Assembly (NCBI GenBank): GCA_036558545.1
Contig: DATBFJ010000101.1
Coordinates: 1-64,000 of the forward strand
Source: JALYGJ01 sp036558545
GTDB lineage: Bacteria; Chloroflexota; Limnocylindria; Limnocylindrales; CSP1-4
Direction of reading: 5' to 3'
Length of the DNA stretch: 64,000 bases
Position numbers and translations under genes: made by a program. The notes below the pieces were generated by a model that saw nothing but the letters and a program-made list of their open reading frames with translations, ran no database searches and had not been told where the DNA came from. Shown in pieces: positions 7,602 through 15,622 of the stretch (position 1 is the first letter of the stretch; each line of letters starts with the position of its first letter).

Positions 7602-8855
7602 TCAGCCCGCGGCCGGTAACTCAAGTACAAACTGGCTGCCGCGCGGCGCTCGATCCTCGACGCGGAGTTCGCCCCTCATCGATCGAGCGAGATGACGGGC
7701 GGCGAAGAGTCCGATGCCCGCGCCGCGCGGCGAGTCATCCAACCGGACGAATGGTTCGAATATTCGCTCGCGCCAGTCCGCGGGTATGCCCGGGCCGTCG
7801 TCCGTGATGGCCACGAAAGCGCGGTCGGCCTGGCGCCAGCCGTAGATATCGATGGTGCCGTCAAGAGGCGCGTACTTTGACGCGTTCTCGAGGAGATAGC
7901 CGAGCAGCCGGCGCACCTGGTCAGCATTGGCAAAGGCCAGCAACGGTCGACTCAGGAAATCCACCGCGAGTTTGTGTCGGCGGAAAATCGGTGCCAGCTC
8001 CCTGGCCGTCTCGTCGACCGTCGCCGCGAGGTCCAGGGCAATGGTCGGCCCGGCGTCCGGCGTAAGGACGCGGAGGCTGGCGAGGATCGAATCAACCGTC
8101 TGGTCGAGGCGCTCGACCTGCTCCAGGGCGGACCGTTCCCATTGGGTCGCATCGGACGCCTCGGGATCCACCGCGTCGCGCCGACGCGCGGCACTACCCA
8201 GCAGCTCGACGTACGCACGCACGACGGCCAGCGGAGTTCGCAGGGCATGGGTTACGACCGCCACCAGGTTGGCACGTGCCTCGTCGATCGCCCTCAGGCT
8301 CTCCACCTGTGCCTCGGCTTCACGCTGCAGTCGGTTGCGCTCGACGATGCCGGCCAGCAGCGCCGCCAGCGTTTCGAGGAACGAGACATCCCGCCGGGTG
8401 AACTCGCGCCGGCGCACGGTCTGAACGTTGAGCACGCCAACGACCGCGTCGTTCCAGATGAGCGGCACCGAGCACATCGACGTGAAGCGCGGTTCATCTA
8501 CTCCGCGCACCCAATGGAAGCGACGATCGCGATGAACGTTGAGGCTGGTGGCTGGTTTGCGGGACTGGGCAACGGTTCCGGTGATGCCCACACCCAGCGG
8601 CAGACGCGCGACGTTGATCTGCTCCGGGTCAAGGCCGTTCGTTGCGGCCAAAGTCACGCCCGTGCCATCGCGGTCCATCAGGTACAGCGAGCAGACCTCC
8701 GCCTGTGCCGCGGCCGTCGCTCGGTCGACGATCGTGCCCATCAGCTCGTCCCAGGTCCGGGCCGAGCCAGTCAGGCGAGCCACCTCGGCCAGGAACTCGA
8801 GCTCCTGGAGTCGTCGGCCGTCAGCTTCAGCCCGGCGGCCGCGCCCCTCGGCCAT
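7602..8855 (-). CDS. GAF-domain sensor histidine kinase (cytoplasmic)
   Basis: A 417-residue kinase without membrane helices. A GAF domain (about 15-165) is followed by a coiled-coil linker, a HisKA box with VVTHALRTPLAVV (the phospho-acceptor His), and an HATPase domain with the N box LLENASKYA, the G1 box ITDDGPGIP and the G2 region GAGIGLFAA. ATG 8855 lies two bases after the CvpA stop, so the two are cotranscribed. No response regulator is adjacent; the Crp-PAS regulator gene follows 101 bp downstream. The ligand of the GAF domain is unknown. Confidence 0.92.
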   Translation of the reverse strand: MAEGRGRRAEADGRRLQELEFLAEVARLTGSARTWDELMGTIVDRATAAAQAEVCSLYLMDRDGTGVTLAATNGLDPEQINVARLPLGVGITGTVAQSRKPATSLNVHRDRRFHWVRGVDEPRFTSMCSVPLIWNDAVVGVLNVQTVRRREFTRRDVSFLETLAALLAGIVERNRLQREAEAQVESLRAIDEARANLVAVVTHALRTPLAVVRAYVELLGSAARRRDAVDPEASDATQWERSALEQVERLDQTVDSILASLRVLTPDAGPTIALDLAATVDETARELAPIFRRHKLAVDFLSRPLLAFANADQVRRLLGYLLENASKYAPLDGTIDIYGWRQADRAFVAITDDGPGIPADWRERIFEPFVRLDDSPRGAGIGLFAARHLARSMRGELRVEDRAPRGSQFVLELPAAG

Positions 8856-8857
8856 CG

Positions 8858-9490
8858 TCAGGGCTTGTGCGTCAAGAGCGGACCGCCAACCTGCCCGGGA
8901 TTCCCGTTCAGGACAGGCCGAATACCCGGCAAGCCAGGCACGCCGCCGGGAATGAGGCCGCTGATGTCCTTGGGCAGCAGTGGCCCAAGGATCGCCAGCA
9001 CGATCGGGACGGTCGTCTGGCGCAGCAGCTGGACCGTGTAGGACTCGTTGAAGGAGCCGACCAGGCTCGACAGGATGCCCAGGCCGGGGGTCTCGCCGGG
9101 CACCTGGCCGTTGGCGAAATAAGTATCGAAGATGACGACGAGGATCGAAAGGATAAGCACGCCCTCGATAAAGCCGAAGATGGCACCGAGCGCCTTGTCG
9201 AATTCGCGCGTGATGCCGGTCATGTGCCTGTCCTTCAGAAAGGGATAGGCAACCACGTGGATGACGCCGAGGATGATCGGGAAGGCGAAGGCGTAGCCGA
9301 GCAGCTCGGCGTAATCGGCCGGCATGCTCGGGAACAGGCCGTTGATCAGATCGCCAAGCGGCACGCGCAGATATGCGCCCGCGACGAACGATATGGCAGC
9401 GAAGGCCAAACCGGCCAAGCGGTGCAGAAACCCGGTGCGCCAACCGCCGAAGGTCAGTCCGGCGACGAACCCCACGAGAATGAGGTCCAT
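8858..9490 (-). CDS. CvpA family membrane protein
   Basis: A 210-residue protein with four hydrophobic segments in the CvpA arrangement: an N-terminal helix beginning MDLILVGFVAGLTFGGWRTG, then GLAFAAISFVAGAYL, AYAFAFPIILGVIHV and FIEGVLILSILVVIF. A soluble Gly/Pro-rich C-terminus follows. CvpA proteins are needed for colicin V production in E. coli and more widely affect membrane stress and biofilm; the biochemical role is not established. It is the first gene of a leftward CvpA-histidine kinase unit. Confidence 0.8.
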   Translation of the reverse strand: MDLILVGFVAGLTFGGWRTGFLHRLAGLAFAAISFVAGAYLRVPLGDLINGLFPSMPADYAELLGYAFAFPIILGVIHVVAYPFLKDRHMTGITREFDKALGAIFGFIEGVLILSILVVIFDTYFANGQVPGETPGLGILSSLVGSFNESYTVQLLRQTTVPIVLAILGPLLPKDISGLIPGGVPGLPGIRPVLNGNPGQVGGPLLTHKP

Positions 9491-9618
9491 GTGCCCCTCC
9501 AGTCACGGCCGCGGCGAGTCCATAACGGCACGGCCGTTGAGCGGATGATGCCAGAACTGTCCGTGTTCGCAGCACAGCTTGCGCGCGTATCCTCTGATTG
9601 ACAGCCGGAGGTTTTGAG

Positions 9619-10803
9619 ATGGCGGATACGCTGATCAAGTCGGACGTTGAGCAGGGCGCAGCGAACCAGACGGGCGCGCATATCAACAAGAACGCTTATG
9701 CCGAGGCCAAGGATTTCCTGCCCATCAAGGGCATCGACTACGTCGAATTCTGGGTCGGCAACGCCCGCCAGGCATCGGCGTACTACCGCGCTCTGTGGGG
9801 CTTCACGCCGGTGGCGTTTTCAGGTCTGGAGACCAAGGTGCGTGATCGCGCCTCGTATCTGATGGTCGAGAACGACATCCGGTTTGTCTTCACGGCTCCA
9901 CTGACACCAAACGGCGAGATCGCCGAGCACGTCCATCAGCACGGCGATGGCGTCAAGGACATTGCCTTCCTGGTCGACGATGTCGAGAGCGCATGGCGCG
10001 AGACGACGACGCGCGGAGCGGTGTCAGTGCTCGAGCCGGTCGAGCTCGACGGAGGCGATGACGGCATCCTGCGCAAGTCCGCCGTGCGCACGTATGGCGA
10101 GGTCATCCACTCCTTCATCGATCGCCGCGATTACCACGGCGTGTTCGCTCCCGGCTATCGCAAAATCAAGAATCCGGCCGCTGCCGCCACCGGTCTCTCG
10201 CTGCTGGAGATCGACCACTGCGTGGGCAACGTGGAGCTCGGCGACATGAATAAGTTCGTCGAGTACTACCGAGATGTCTTTGGCTTCTCGCAGCTCATCC
10301 ATTACGACGACAAGGTCATCCACACCGAGTACTCGGCGCTGATGTCCAAGGTCATGACGAATGGCAACGGACGGATCAAGTTCCCGATCAATGAGCCGGC
10401 GTCGGGCAAGAAGAAGAGCCAGATCCAGGAGTTCCTGGACTGGTATCTCGATGCCGGTACGCAACACGTTGCCCTGCGGACCGAAGACATCGTCGGCACG
10501 GTCCGCCAGCTGCGCGATAACGGCATCGAATTCCTGGGCATGCCGCACGAGTACTACGCGGAGCTGCCAGCGCGCGTCGGTGATGTGGGCGTGCCGATAG
10601 ACGTCCTCGAGGAGCTCGGCATCGAGGCTGACCGGGACGAAGAAGGCTACCTGCTCCAGATCTTCACGCGACCCGTCCAGGACAGGCCAACGTTCTTTTT
10701 CGAGATCATCGAGCGCCACGGCTCACGCGGTTTCGGAGTGGGCAACTTCAAGGCTCTGTTCGAGGCAATCGAGCGCGAGCAAGCGAAGCGCGGCAACCTC
10801 TAG
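9619..10803 (+). CDS. hpd: 4-hydroxyphenylpyruvate dioxygenase
   Basis: 394 residues from ATG 9619, preceded by GGAGG at 9608-9612. It has the two vicinal-oxygen-chelate domains of HPPD: the N-terminal one begins IDYVEFWVGNARQAS. The catalytic C-terminal one carries iron ligands His in EIDHCVGNVE, His in GTQHVALRTEDI and Glu in TFFFEIIER. The enzyme converts 4-hydroxyphenylpyruvate and O2 to homogentisate and CO2, the second step of tyrosine catabolism. hmgA is 6 kb downstream. A SWIM-domain gene starts three bases after its stop. Confidence 0.96.
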   Translation: MADTLIKSDVEQGAANQTGAHINKNAYAEAKDFLPIKGIDYVEFWVGNARQASAYYRALWGFTPVAFSGLETKVRDRASYLMVENDIRFVFTAPLTPNGEIAEHVHQHGDGVKDIAFLVDDVESAWRETTTRGAVSVLEPVELDGGDDGILRKSAVRTYGEVIHSFIDRRDYHGVFAPGYRKIKNPAAAATGLSLLEIDHCVGNVELGDMNKFVEYYRDVFGFSQLIHYDDKVIHTEYSALMSKVMTNGNGRIKFPINEPASGKKKSQIQEFLDWYLDAGTQHVALRTEDIVGTVRQLRDNGIEFLGMPHEYYAELPARVGDVGVPIDVLEELGIEADRDEEGYLLQIFTRPVQDRPTFFFEIIERHGSRGFGVGNFKALFEAIEREQAKRGNL

Positions 10804-10806
10804 CGA

Positions 10807-11112
10807 ATGGCGTCCGTAGCGGATCTCGTTGACGAGGCGGCGCTACACAAGCTCGCCGGCGATTCCGGGACCTGGGAAGGTGGACTGGAACTCGCCGGGA
10901 CCGGCGCGGTCCGCCTGACATCGTTCGAGCCACTGAGCGTTCTGGCCGAGGTCGACGATGGCGGAGGAATTGCGGAAGTCGAGCTGACGTCATTGGGCGA
11001 TGAGCTGTTCTGGACTTGCACGTGTCCCGACGGCGTCGAGGGCCGGCCGTGCCGCCACTTCGTCGCGGCTGCGCACGTCGCCTGGGAGAAGGCGCCGACT
11101 CGGCCCGGCTAG
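10807..11112 (+). CDS. SWIM zinc-finger protein
   Basis: A 101-residue protein whose C-terminal part carries the SWIM signature CxC-x8-CxH (C71, C73, C82, H84 in CTCPDGVEGRPCRH), a zinc-dependent nucleic-acid or protein binding module. The N-terminal 65 residues form a small beta-rich domain usual in short bacterial SWIM proteins. It begins three bases after the hpd stop and is probably cotranscribed, although no functional link to tyrosine breakdown is evident. Confidence 0.8.
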   Translation: MASVADLVDEAALHKLAGDSGTWEGGLELAGTGAVRLTSFEPLSVLAEVDDGGGIAEVELTSLGDELFWTCTCPDGVEGRPCRHFVAAAHVAWEKAPTRPG

Positions 11113-11209
11113 GCCACCGCCTGAAGGCCATTTCCCGCTATTTCCACCAATACCACCGTTACGCGGACGCGCGCGAGGGCTCATCCCGTATTTCGACTGT
11201 CCGTGCGAA

Positions 11210-11950
11210 TTAGACAGTCCGGCGCGCTTGCGACGACCGCCGTACGCGCCTTCGTGCCCACGGACTCCGCGCACCTGTGCCATTTGTCGAGTTAGCCCAG
11301 AAACTCAAGGCTCGAATGGGCCCATTGGGCTGACGGAGCCATCGGCGCATTGCCCGACCATCGGCCGGAAAGGCGACGCGCAACGCCGTCCGGTGTTGGC
11401 CAACGCGTCGCCTGTTCATGTCCGAATCGGCGACAACGATCCAGGCGCTGACCGAGCTTGCGCTCCAACCTCTTGAGCGTCCAATTTCAAGAGCGTGGCG
11501 CATTCGAACGTCCATCGTGCCCAGCAAATCCTCGAGCGACACAAGCTCGGTCTTCAGTTCTATGACCAGAAGCGAACGGCTGGGCTCGTGGAACGCCAGG
11601 ATGTCGATGATTCCGCGTTCGCCGTAGATGGCAAACGAGACCTCCGCAGCATGCCGCCAGCCGGGCAGCTGTGTGAGCTGTCGAGCCAACGCTTCGTGCA
11701 ACGCCGCGTGGTCGGCATTCAGGATCCTCTCGAGCTCTCCGTGTGTCAGTCGGAGAGAGAAGCTCACATACGTTTCGAGCGCTCTCGAGACCTGTCGAAT
11801 TGACCTGACCGAAACACGTTCGAGCTGGCCGCGTTCGATCAGGGAGACGACCGACGGCGAAATGCGCGCTCGCTTCGCCACATCCACCTGGCGCCATCCG
11901 TGGCGAATGCGCACGGCCCGCAAGGCGGCGCCGAGCCTTTGATCCTCCAT
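11210..11950 (-). CDS. XRE-family HTH protein fused to a PD-(D/E)XK nuclease-like domain
   Basis: 246 residues. Residues 8-60 form an XRE/Cro helix-turn-helix (GWRQVDVAKRARISPSVVSL). Residues 95-160 read EVSFAIYGERGIIDILAF then LLVIELKTE. E103, D116 and E131-x-K133 match the E...D-x(n)-(E)xK layout of the restriction-endonuclease-like fold. The C-terminus is Arg/Ser-rich and may be disordered. Such fusions may be regulators whose nuclease domain serves only for ligand or DNA binding, or may belong to defence. No toxin, methylase or mobile gene flanks it. Active-site assignment is by eye. Confidence 0.72.
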   Translation of the reverse strand: MEDQRLGAALRAVRIRHGWRQVDVAKRARISPSVVSLIERGQLERVSVRSIRQVSRALETYVSFSLRLTHGELERILNADHAALHEALARQLTQLPGWRHAAEVSFAIYGERGIIDILAFHEPSRSLLVIELKTELVSLEDLLGTMDVRMRHALEIGRSRGWSASSVSAWIVVADSDMNRRRVGQHRTALRVAFPADGRAMRRWLRQPNGPIRALSFWANSTNGTGARSPWARRRVRRSSQARRTV

Positions 11951-12036
11951 GCGAGCGACGATGAACCGCCGCGATTACCTGGCACTTATTGCAGGCTTTG
12001 CGCAGTTTTTTGCCATTTGAGGCGGCCCGCTGAAGC

Positions 12037-12064
12037 GACCCCGCGAGGCAAGCCTCGCGGGGTC
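12037..12064. terminator. GC-rich hairpin, probable terminator
   Basis: A 12-bp perfect stem (GACCCCGCGAGG with its complement, CAAG loop) between the XRE gene start and the end of the leftward deazaflavin oxidoreductase gene. It lacks a clear T tract on either strand, so it may rely on stem strength. Confidence 0.5.
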
Positions 12065-12109
12065 GGGTGGGCAGCTGGCTGATGCGCCTGCGGTCAGGCG
12101 CGCGAGGTG

Positions 12110-12532
12110 TCAGGCGGCGACCGAGCTCGCTACGCGCTCGAGCACTACGACGGGGATGATCCGATCGGTCTTCTGCTCGTAGTCGTGGAAGCCAGGCATG
12201 ACGTCCGCGTGCTGGCCGTACAGCCGGTCACGCTCGGCGCCCTGAGGCAGCGGCGTGGCGTGTGCCACGAAGCGCTCGTCACCGATCTCGACCTCAACGT
12301 CGGGGTTGGCGACGACGTTGCGGTACCAGTCGGGATTCGTCGGCGAACCGCCTTTCGACGCAGCCACAACGATCTTGTCGCCGTCGCGCGTGAAGGCCAG
12401 TGGATAAGTTCGCGGTGTGCCGCTCTTGGCACCCTTTACAGTCAGCAGTAGAAGCCTGTCGCCAAAGTTCGGAATGTTCTTGCCGCCCCTGGCGCGAAAC
12501 TCGTCAATGATCTTGGTGTTCCAGTCGCTCAT
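12110..12532 (-). CDS. Deazaflavin (F420)-dependent nitroreductase family protein
   Basis: A 140-residue split-barrel protein of the Ddn family. Signature parts are LLLLTVKGAKSGTPRTYPLAF, DGDKIVVAASKGG and PDWYRNVVANPDVEVEIG, the latter two forming the F420/phosphate-binding core. ATG 12532 gives the family's usual length. Members reduce enones, quinones or nitro-compounds with F420H2, or bind other flavins or haem. The TetR gene starts only 21 bp away on the other strand, so this gene is probably its main target. Confidence 0.9.
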   Translation of the reverse strand: MSDWNTKIIDEFRARGGKNIPNFGDRLLLLTVKGAKSGTPRTYPLAFTRDGDKIVVAASKGGSPTNPDWYRNVVANPDVEVEIGDERFVAHATPLPQGAERDRLYGQHADVMPGFHDYEQKTDRIIPVVVLERVASSVAA

Positions 12533-12553
12533 TGCAATACAATACAGCAACGT
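12533..12553. promoter_or_regulatory. Very short divergent promoter/operator region
   Basis: Only 21 bp separate the divergent start codons. The segment has an imperfect inverted repeat (TTGC at 12533, GCAA at 12548) around an AT-rich core with two ATACAAT/AATACA steps. At least one promoter must lie inside the opposite gene, and TetR binding here would block both. Low-confidence operator. Confidence 0.35.
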
Positions 12554-13213
12554 ATGGGAACCCACCTGGAACGCGACGAGCAGGACGAGCGCGAAAACCT
12601 GAGTCTCAACTGCGCTGCCGTGCGCGGCCGCCGGCGTGACGCCGCGATCGACGCACGAATTCTGGCCGCCGCGCGGCGCCAGCTTTCTTGTCTTGGGTAC
12701 GAAGGCATGTCCTTGGCAGCCGTCGCAGAGGAAGCGTGCACCACGCGCCAGGCGCTCTACCGCCGCTGGCCTGACAAGGCACAGCTCGCCGCGGAGGCGA
12801 TCGCCGTGACCGTTCCGCTCGACGCGCTGCGAGTGAGCTCCGACCCGAGAGCCGATCTCGAACGCGAGCTTGATGACTTCCAACGAGCGATGACCGCGCC
12901 GAGCCATGCGTCGCTCGCGGGCACGATGCTCCAGGACGCGACAGATCCGAGATCCCGCGAGCAGTACCGCCTCCATGTCATCGCGCCGCGTCTCGAGCGA
13001 ATTCGGGCCATCCTGGAACACGCCCGAGATATGGGGCTGCTGGCCACGGATGCGGACATCGAAATCGCCCTGACGCTACCTACCGGCGGCTGGTACGAAC
13101 GTCAGCTGGCCTGTCTCGACGCTCCGGACGATTGGTCGAGCCGCACCGCCGGCCTGGTTTGGCGCGCGTTAGGCGGTCAGGCGGCTGGGCACGATCTCCC
13201 AGTGCAGCCCTAG
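12554..13213 (+). CDS. TetR/AcrR family regulator
   Basis: 219 residues. An N-terminal HTH (about 30-75) has ILAAARRQLSCLGYEGMSLA and CTTRQALYRRWPDK, typical of TetR helices 1-4. A C-terminal ligand domain of about 110 residues resembles the TetR_C_11 type (LERELDDFQRAMTAP). The first 25 residues look unstructured and the start could be at a later GTG. It is divergent from the deazaflavin oxidoreductase, the classic layout of a repressor controlling its neighbour. The 3' end overlaps the convergent glyoxalase-like gene by 45 bp. Confidence 0.9.
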   Translation: MGTHLERDEQDERENLSLNCAAVRGRRRDAAIDARILAAARRQLSCLGYEGMSLAAVAEEACTTRQALYRRWPDKAQLAAEAIAVTVPLDALRVSSDPRADLERELDDFQRAMTAPSHASLAGTMLQDATDPRSREQYRLHVIAPRLERIRAILEHARDMGLLATDADIEIALTLPTGGWYERQLACLDAPDDWSSRTAGLVWRALGGQAAGHDLPVQP

Positions 13214-13945
13214 CGCTTCGACTGAACGGGGCACGCTTCCCGCTCGCAACACGACCGTCGAGGATCGTCGGCCGCGCTGCGGCATGAGTCGAAGAGCTTG
13301 ATCGCCGACCGACGCGTCGCGCGCCCCACCACCGCTCAGCGACGGCCGAAACTGGATACCAAAGTCGCGCAGCAGGCGCATCGATGCGCGGGCCACGTCC
13401 GGGACACCAAGCTCCACACGAATCAACCGAACGCGACCCAGGCCGGGCGCCTCGGCGGCGGCACGAGTGTCGCGGTCCACAGGGCTCCATTCGACAGACG
13501 TCGAATCATGTTCGATGACGAACATCAAACCCATGTCCGCGTCGATTTCGGGCGGCCGCGCCGATCGCCAGCGCACGACCTCGTCGTCCGGCCTGCGCCT
13601 TTCGCCGCTGGTCGGTGCCCCCAGGGATGATCCCGCCGCTTTCAGCCGGACGCTGTCGGAGTCGAGATCGTCGGCCGCGAAGACGACACCGGCCAGCCCT
13701 CCCCCGCGGTTAATCACCGCCTGTATGTGCGCCCCCCACCACGACTCGGCCGCAATAGCGGCATCAAAGACGCCCATCAGCTCGACGTAGCTGTCGCCCA
13801 GCCAGAACAACCGGTTGTACGTGCCGTGTGCCTCGTGCCGACCGCCGTCGCCGGCGTGCAACCCGAGCTCGTCGCGCAATGTGTCGGCGGCCGCGTCGGG
13901 ATCCTTCACCGCGACGATGACGTGGTCGATGCCTGTCAGCACCAC
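13169..13945 (-). CDS. Glyoxalase-like (VOC superfamily) protein
   Basis: 258 residues with GTG start. The N-terminal beta-alpha-beta unit ILTGIDHVIVAVKDPDAAAD-like (here beginning VLTGIDHVI) and SYVELMGVFDA match the glyoxalase-like domain family (Pfam PF13468 type). The second half repeats a VOC-like module (RVRLIRVELGVPDVARA). Metal ligands are only partly evident (H8). The substrate is unknown. It sits between a TetR gene and the FAH-family hydrolase, from which it diverges with only 43 bp between the start codons. Confidence 0.75.
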   Translation of the reverse strand: MVLTGIDHVIVAVKDPDAAADTLRDELGLHAGDGGRHEAHGTYNRLFWLGDSYVELMGVFDAAIAAESWWGAHIQAVINRGGGLAGVVFAADDLDSDSVRLKAAGSSLGAPTSGERRRPDDEVVRWRSARPPEIDADMGLMFVIEHDSTSVEWSPVDRDTRAAAEAPGLGRVRLIRVELGVPDVARASMRLLRDFGIQFRPSLSGGGARDASVGDQALRLMPQRGRRSSTVVLRAGSVPRSVEALGLHWEIVPSRLTA

Positions 13946-13988
13946 CTCAGGTTAGGCGCCGTGACGTGCTCACACTAGACTCGCCTGA

Positions 13989-15008
13989 ATGAAGATCGCC
14001 CACGCACGTGAACGCCACGCGCCAGCCGGGGCACCTTTTCGGCTTCACGCCGCGCTCGACACGGGGGCCGCGCAATGGGTCGACCTCGACACGGCTCGCC
14101 GCCGAGCAGCGCGCGCCGATGAGCGCCTGGCGCACAACTCCGTTCTTTTCCGGCAGCCGATTACGACGCTCGACGACCATCTGGCCCGCGGACTCCGCGT
14201 TGAGGCGCTGGCCGAGCTGATCGAGTCATTCCAGCCAGACGACGCGGACGATGATGCGGTCGCCGCAGCCACCGACCTGACGTTCGGGCCGCCGATCCTC
14301 CGGCCCGCCAGCCTGCGCGACTTCTACGCTTTCGAACAACATGTCGCGACGATGTGGCGCCGACGCGACATGCCCGTGCCTGAAGCCTGGTACCGACTGC
14401 CGATCTTCTACTTTTCGAACGTTTCCGAGATCCGCGGCCCGAAAGATCCGGTGTGGGCGCCCGACTCGTCGCGCGAGCTCGACTACGAGCTCGAGATCGC
14501 CGCGCTGATAGATACCCCGGTCAAGGACCTGCCCGCGGAGCGCGGCGAGGAAGCAATCGGCGGCTATTTCGTGATGAATGACTGGTCGGCCCGTGATCTC
14601 CAGCGCGACGAGACGACGGTCAGACTGGGCCCGGCCAAGGGCAAGGACTTTGCGACGACCATCGGGCCATACCTGGTCACGCCCGACGAGCTCGCTTCGG
14701 CTCGCGCGGGCCACGGATACGACCTCGCCGTCACTGCCACGGTCAACGGCCAGGTCATCTCCCGCGGCAACTGGCGCGAAATCCATTTCGGCTTTGGCGA
14801 GATGGTCGCTCGCGCGTCGGCAGACGTGCAGTTGCGCGCGAGCGACGTGCTCGGCTCCGGGACAGTTGGCGGATGTTGCCTGCTGGAGGTCAAGGACGAT
14901 TCGGGGTTCGGTCGGTACCTCGAACCAGGCGACCAGGTCAGCCTGAAAGTCGATCGCCTTGGCGAGCTGGCCTCGCCCGTTGTCGAGCGTCCTCCGTCAG
15001 GTGGTTGA
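13989..15008 (+). CDS. Fumarylacetoacetate hydrolase family protein
   Basis: A 339-residue protein with an N-terminal cap domain (1-100) and a C-terminal FAH catalytic domain: LRDFYAFEQHV, YRLPIFYFSNVSEIRGP, ELDYELEIAALI (metal Glu), FVMNDWSARDLQ (metal Asp), GPAKGKDFATTIGPYLVT and GSGTVGGCC. Length and the KGKDFATTIGP motif favour C-C bond hydrolases acting on fumarylacetoacetate or acylpyruvate-like substrates. With hpd and hmgA in the same neighbourhood it is the best candidate for the last step of homogentisate breakdown. It overlaps the TetR gene by 8 bp when the latter starts at GTG 15001. Confidence 0.88.
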   Translation: MKIAHARERHAPAGAPFRLHAALDTGAAQWVDLDTARRRAARADERLAHNSVLFRQPITTLDDHLARGLRVEALAELIESFQPDDADDDAVAAATDLTFGPPILRPASLRDFYAFEQHVATMWRRRDMPVPEAWYRLPIFYFSNVSEIRGPKDPVWAPDSSRELDYELEIAALIDTPVKDLPAERGEEAIGGYFVMNDWSARDLQRDETTVRLGPAKGKDFATTIGPYLVTPDELASARAGHGYDLAVTATVNGQVISRGNWREIHFGFGEMVARASADVQLRASDVLGSGTVGGCCLLEVKDDSGFGRYLEPGDQVSLKVDRLGELASPVVERPPSGG

Positions 15009-15579
15009 AGGTGCCCGCCAGCGCATGATCGAAAGCGCGGTGATCCTGCTGGCCAAGCAGGGCTACCGGGCGACTTCTTTCGACGCAGTCCTGACTGCCT
15101 CCGGAGCCTCGCGCGGATCGATCTACCACCACTTCCCGGGTGGTAAGGATGAGCTCATCGCGGCAGCAATGGATCTGGCCGGCCAGCGGGCGATCCTGGT
15201 CCTGGACAAATTCGAGGGCCAGAGCCCGCCCGCGGTGGTCGATGGTTTCATGGCCATGTGGCGGACCGTTCTCGATCGATCTGCCTTCTCAGCTGGCTGC
15301 TCTGTGCTGGCCGTGACGGTCAGTGCCGAAACGCCCGAGCTCCGTGACAGAGCGGGCGAGATATTCAGGGCGTGGCGCAGTCGTCTCGCCGAGCTCTTCG
15401 TCGCAGGGGGGCTCGCGCCCAATTCGGCTCGCGCGTTCGCCACGACGGTCGTTGCCGCGTCTGAAGGGGCGGTAGCCCAAAGCCGGGCGGAGCGCCGCTA
15501 CGAGCCATTCGACGAAGTGAGAGATCAGCTCCATGACTTTGCAGCGGGACTGGTCCGCGCCGCTGAGGGTGGACTATGA
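15001..15579 (+). CDS. TetR family regulator, LmrA/YxaF-like
   Basis: 192 residues from GTG 15001; ATG 15025 is an alternative. The HTH reads RMIESAVILLAKQGYRATSF and GASRGSIYHHFPGGKDELI. The HHFPGGK motif and the C-terminal SAGCSVLAVTVSAETPELRD are hallmarks of the LmrA/YxaF subgroup, which sense flavonoids or other aromatics. The gene overlaps the FAH-family gene, and a palindromic operator spans its own stop codon just before the tautomerase gene, so it probably represses the tautomerase and perhaps the FAH operon. Confidence 0.9.
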   Translation: MVEGARQRMIESAVILLAKQGYRATSFDAVLTASGASRGSIYHHFPGGKDELIAAAMDLAGQRAILVLDKFEGQSPPAVVDGFMAMWRTVLDRSAFSAGCSVLAVTVSAETPELRDRAGEIFRAWRSRLAELFVAGGLAPNSARAFATTVVAASEGAVAQSRAERRYEPFDEVRDQLHDFAAGLVRAAEGGL

Positions 15580-15593
15580 TGGTCGTCATAGTC
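15572..15593. promoter_or_regulatory. Palindromic operator (probable TetR/LmrA-type site)
   Basis: GACTATGA and TCATAGTC form perfect 8-bp arms around a 6-bp spacer. The left arm includes the TGA stop (15577-15579) of the TetR gene. The site is 30 bp upstream of the tautomerase ATG, an ideal repressor position, and its GACTAT/ATAGTC core resembles LmrA/YxaF boxes in general form. Confidence 0.65.
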
Positions 15594-15622
15594 ACCACTC
15601 GCGACCATCCCAGGAGACTGCC

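Noticed and set aside
8856..9689. Extension of the GAF histidine kinase frame across the CvpA gene
   Set aside because: The upstream frame is open only by composition; CvpA is clearly coded in another frame and the kinase ATG sits right after its stop.
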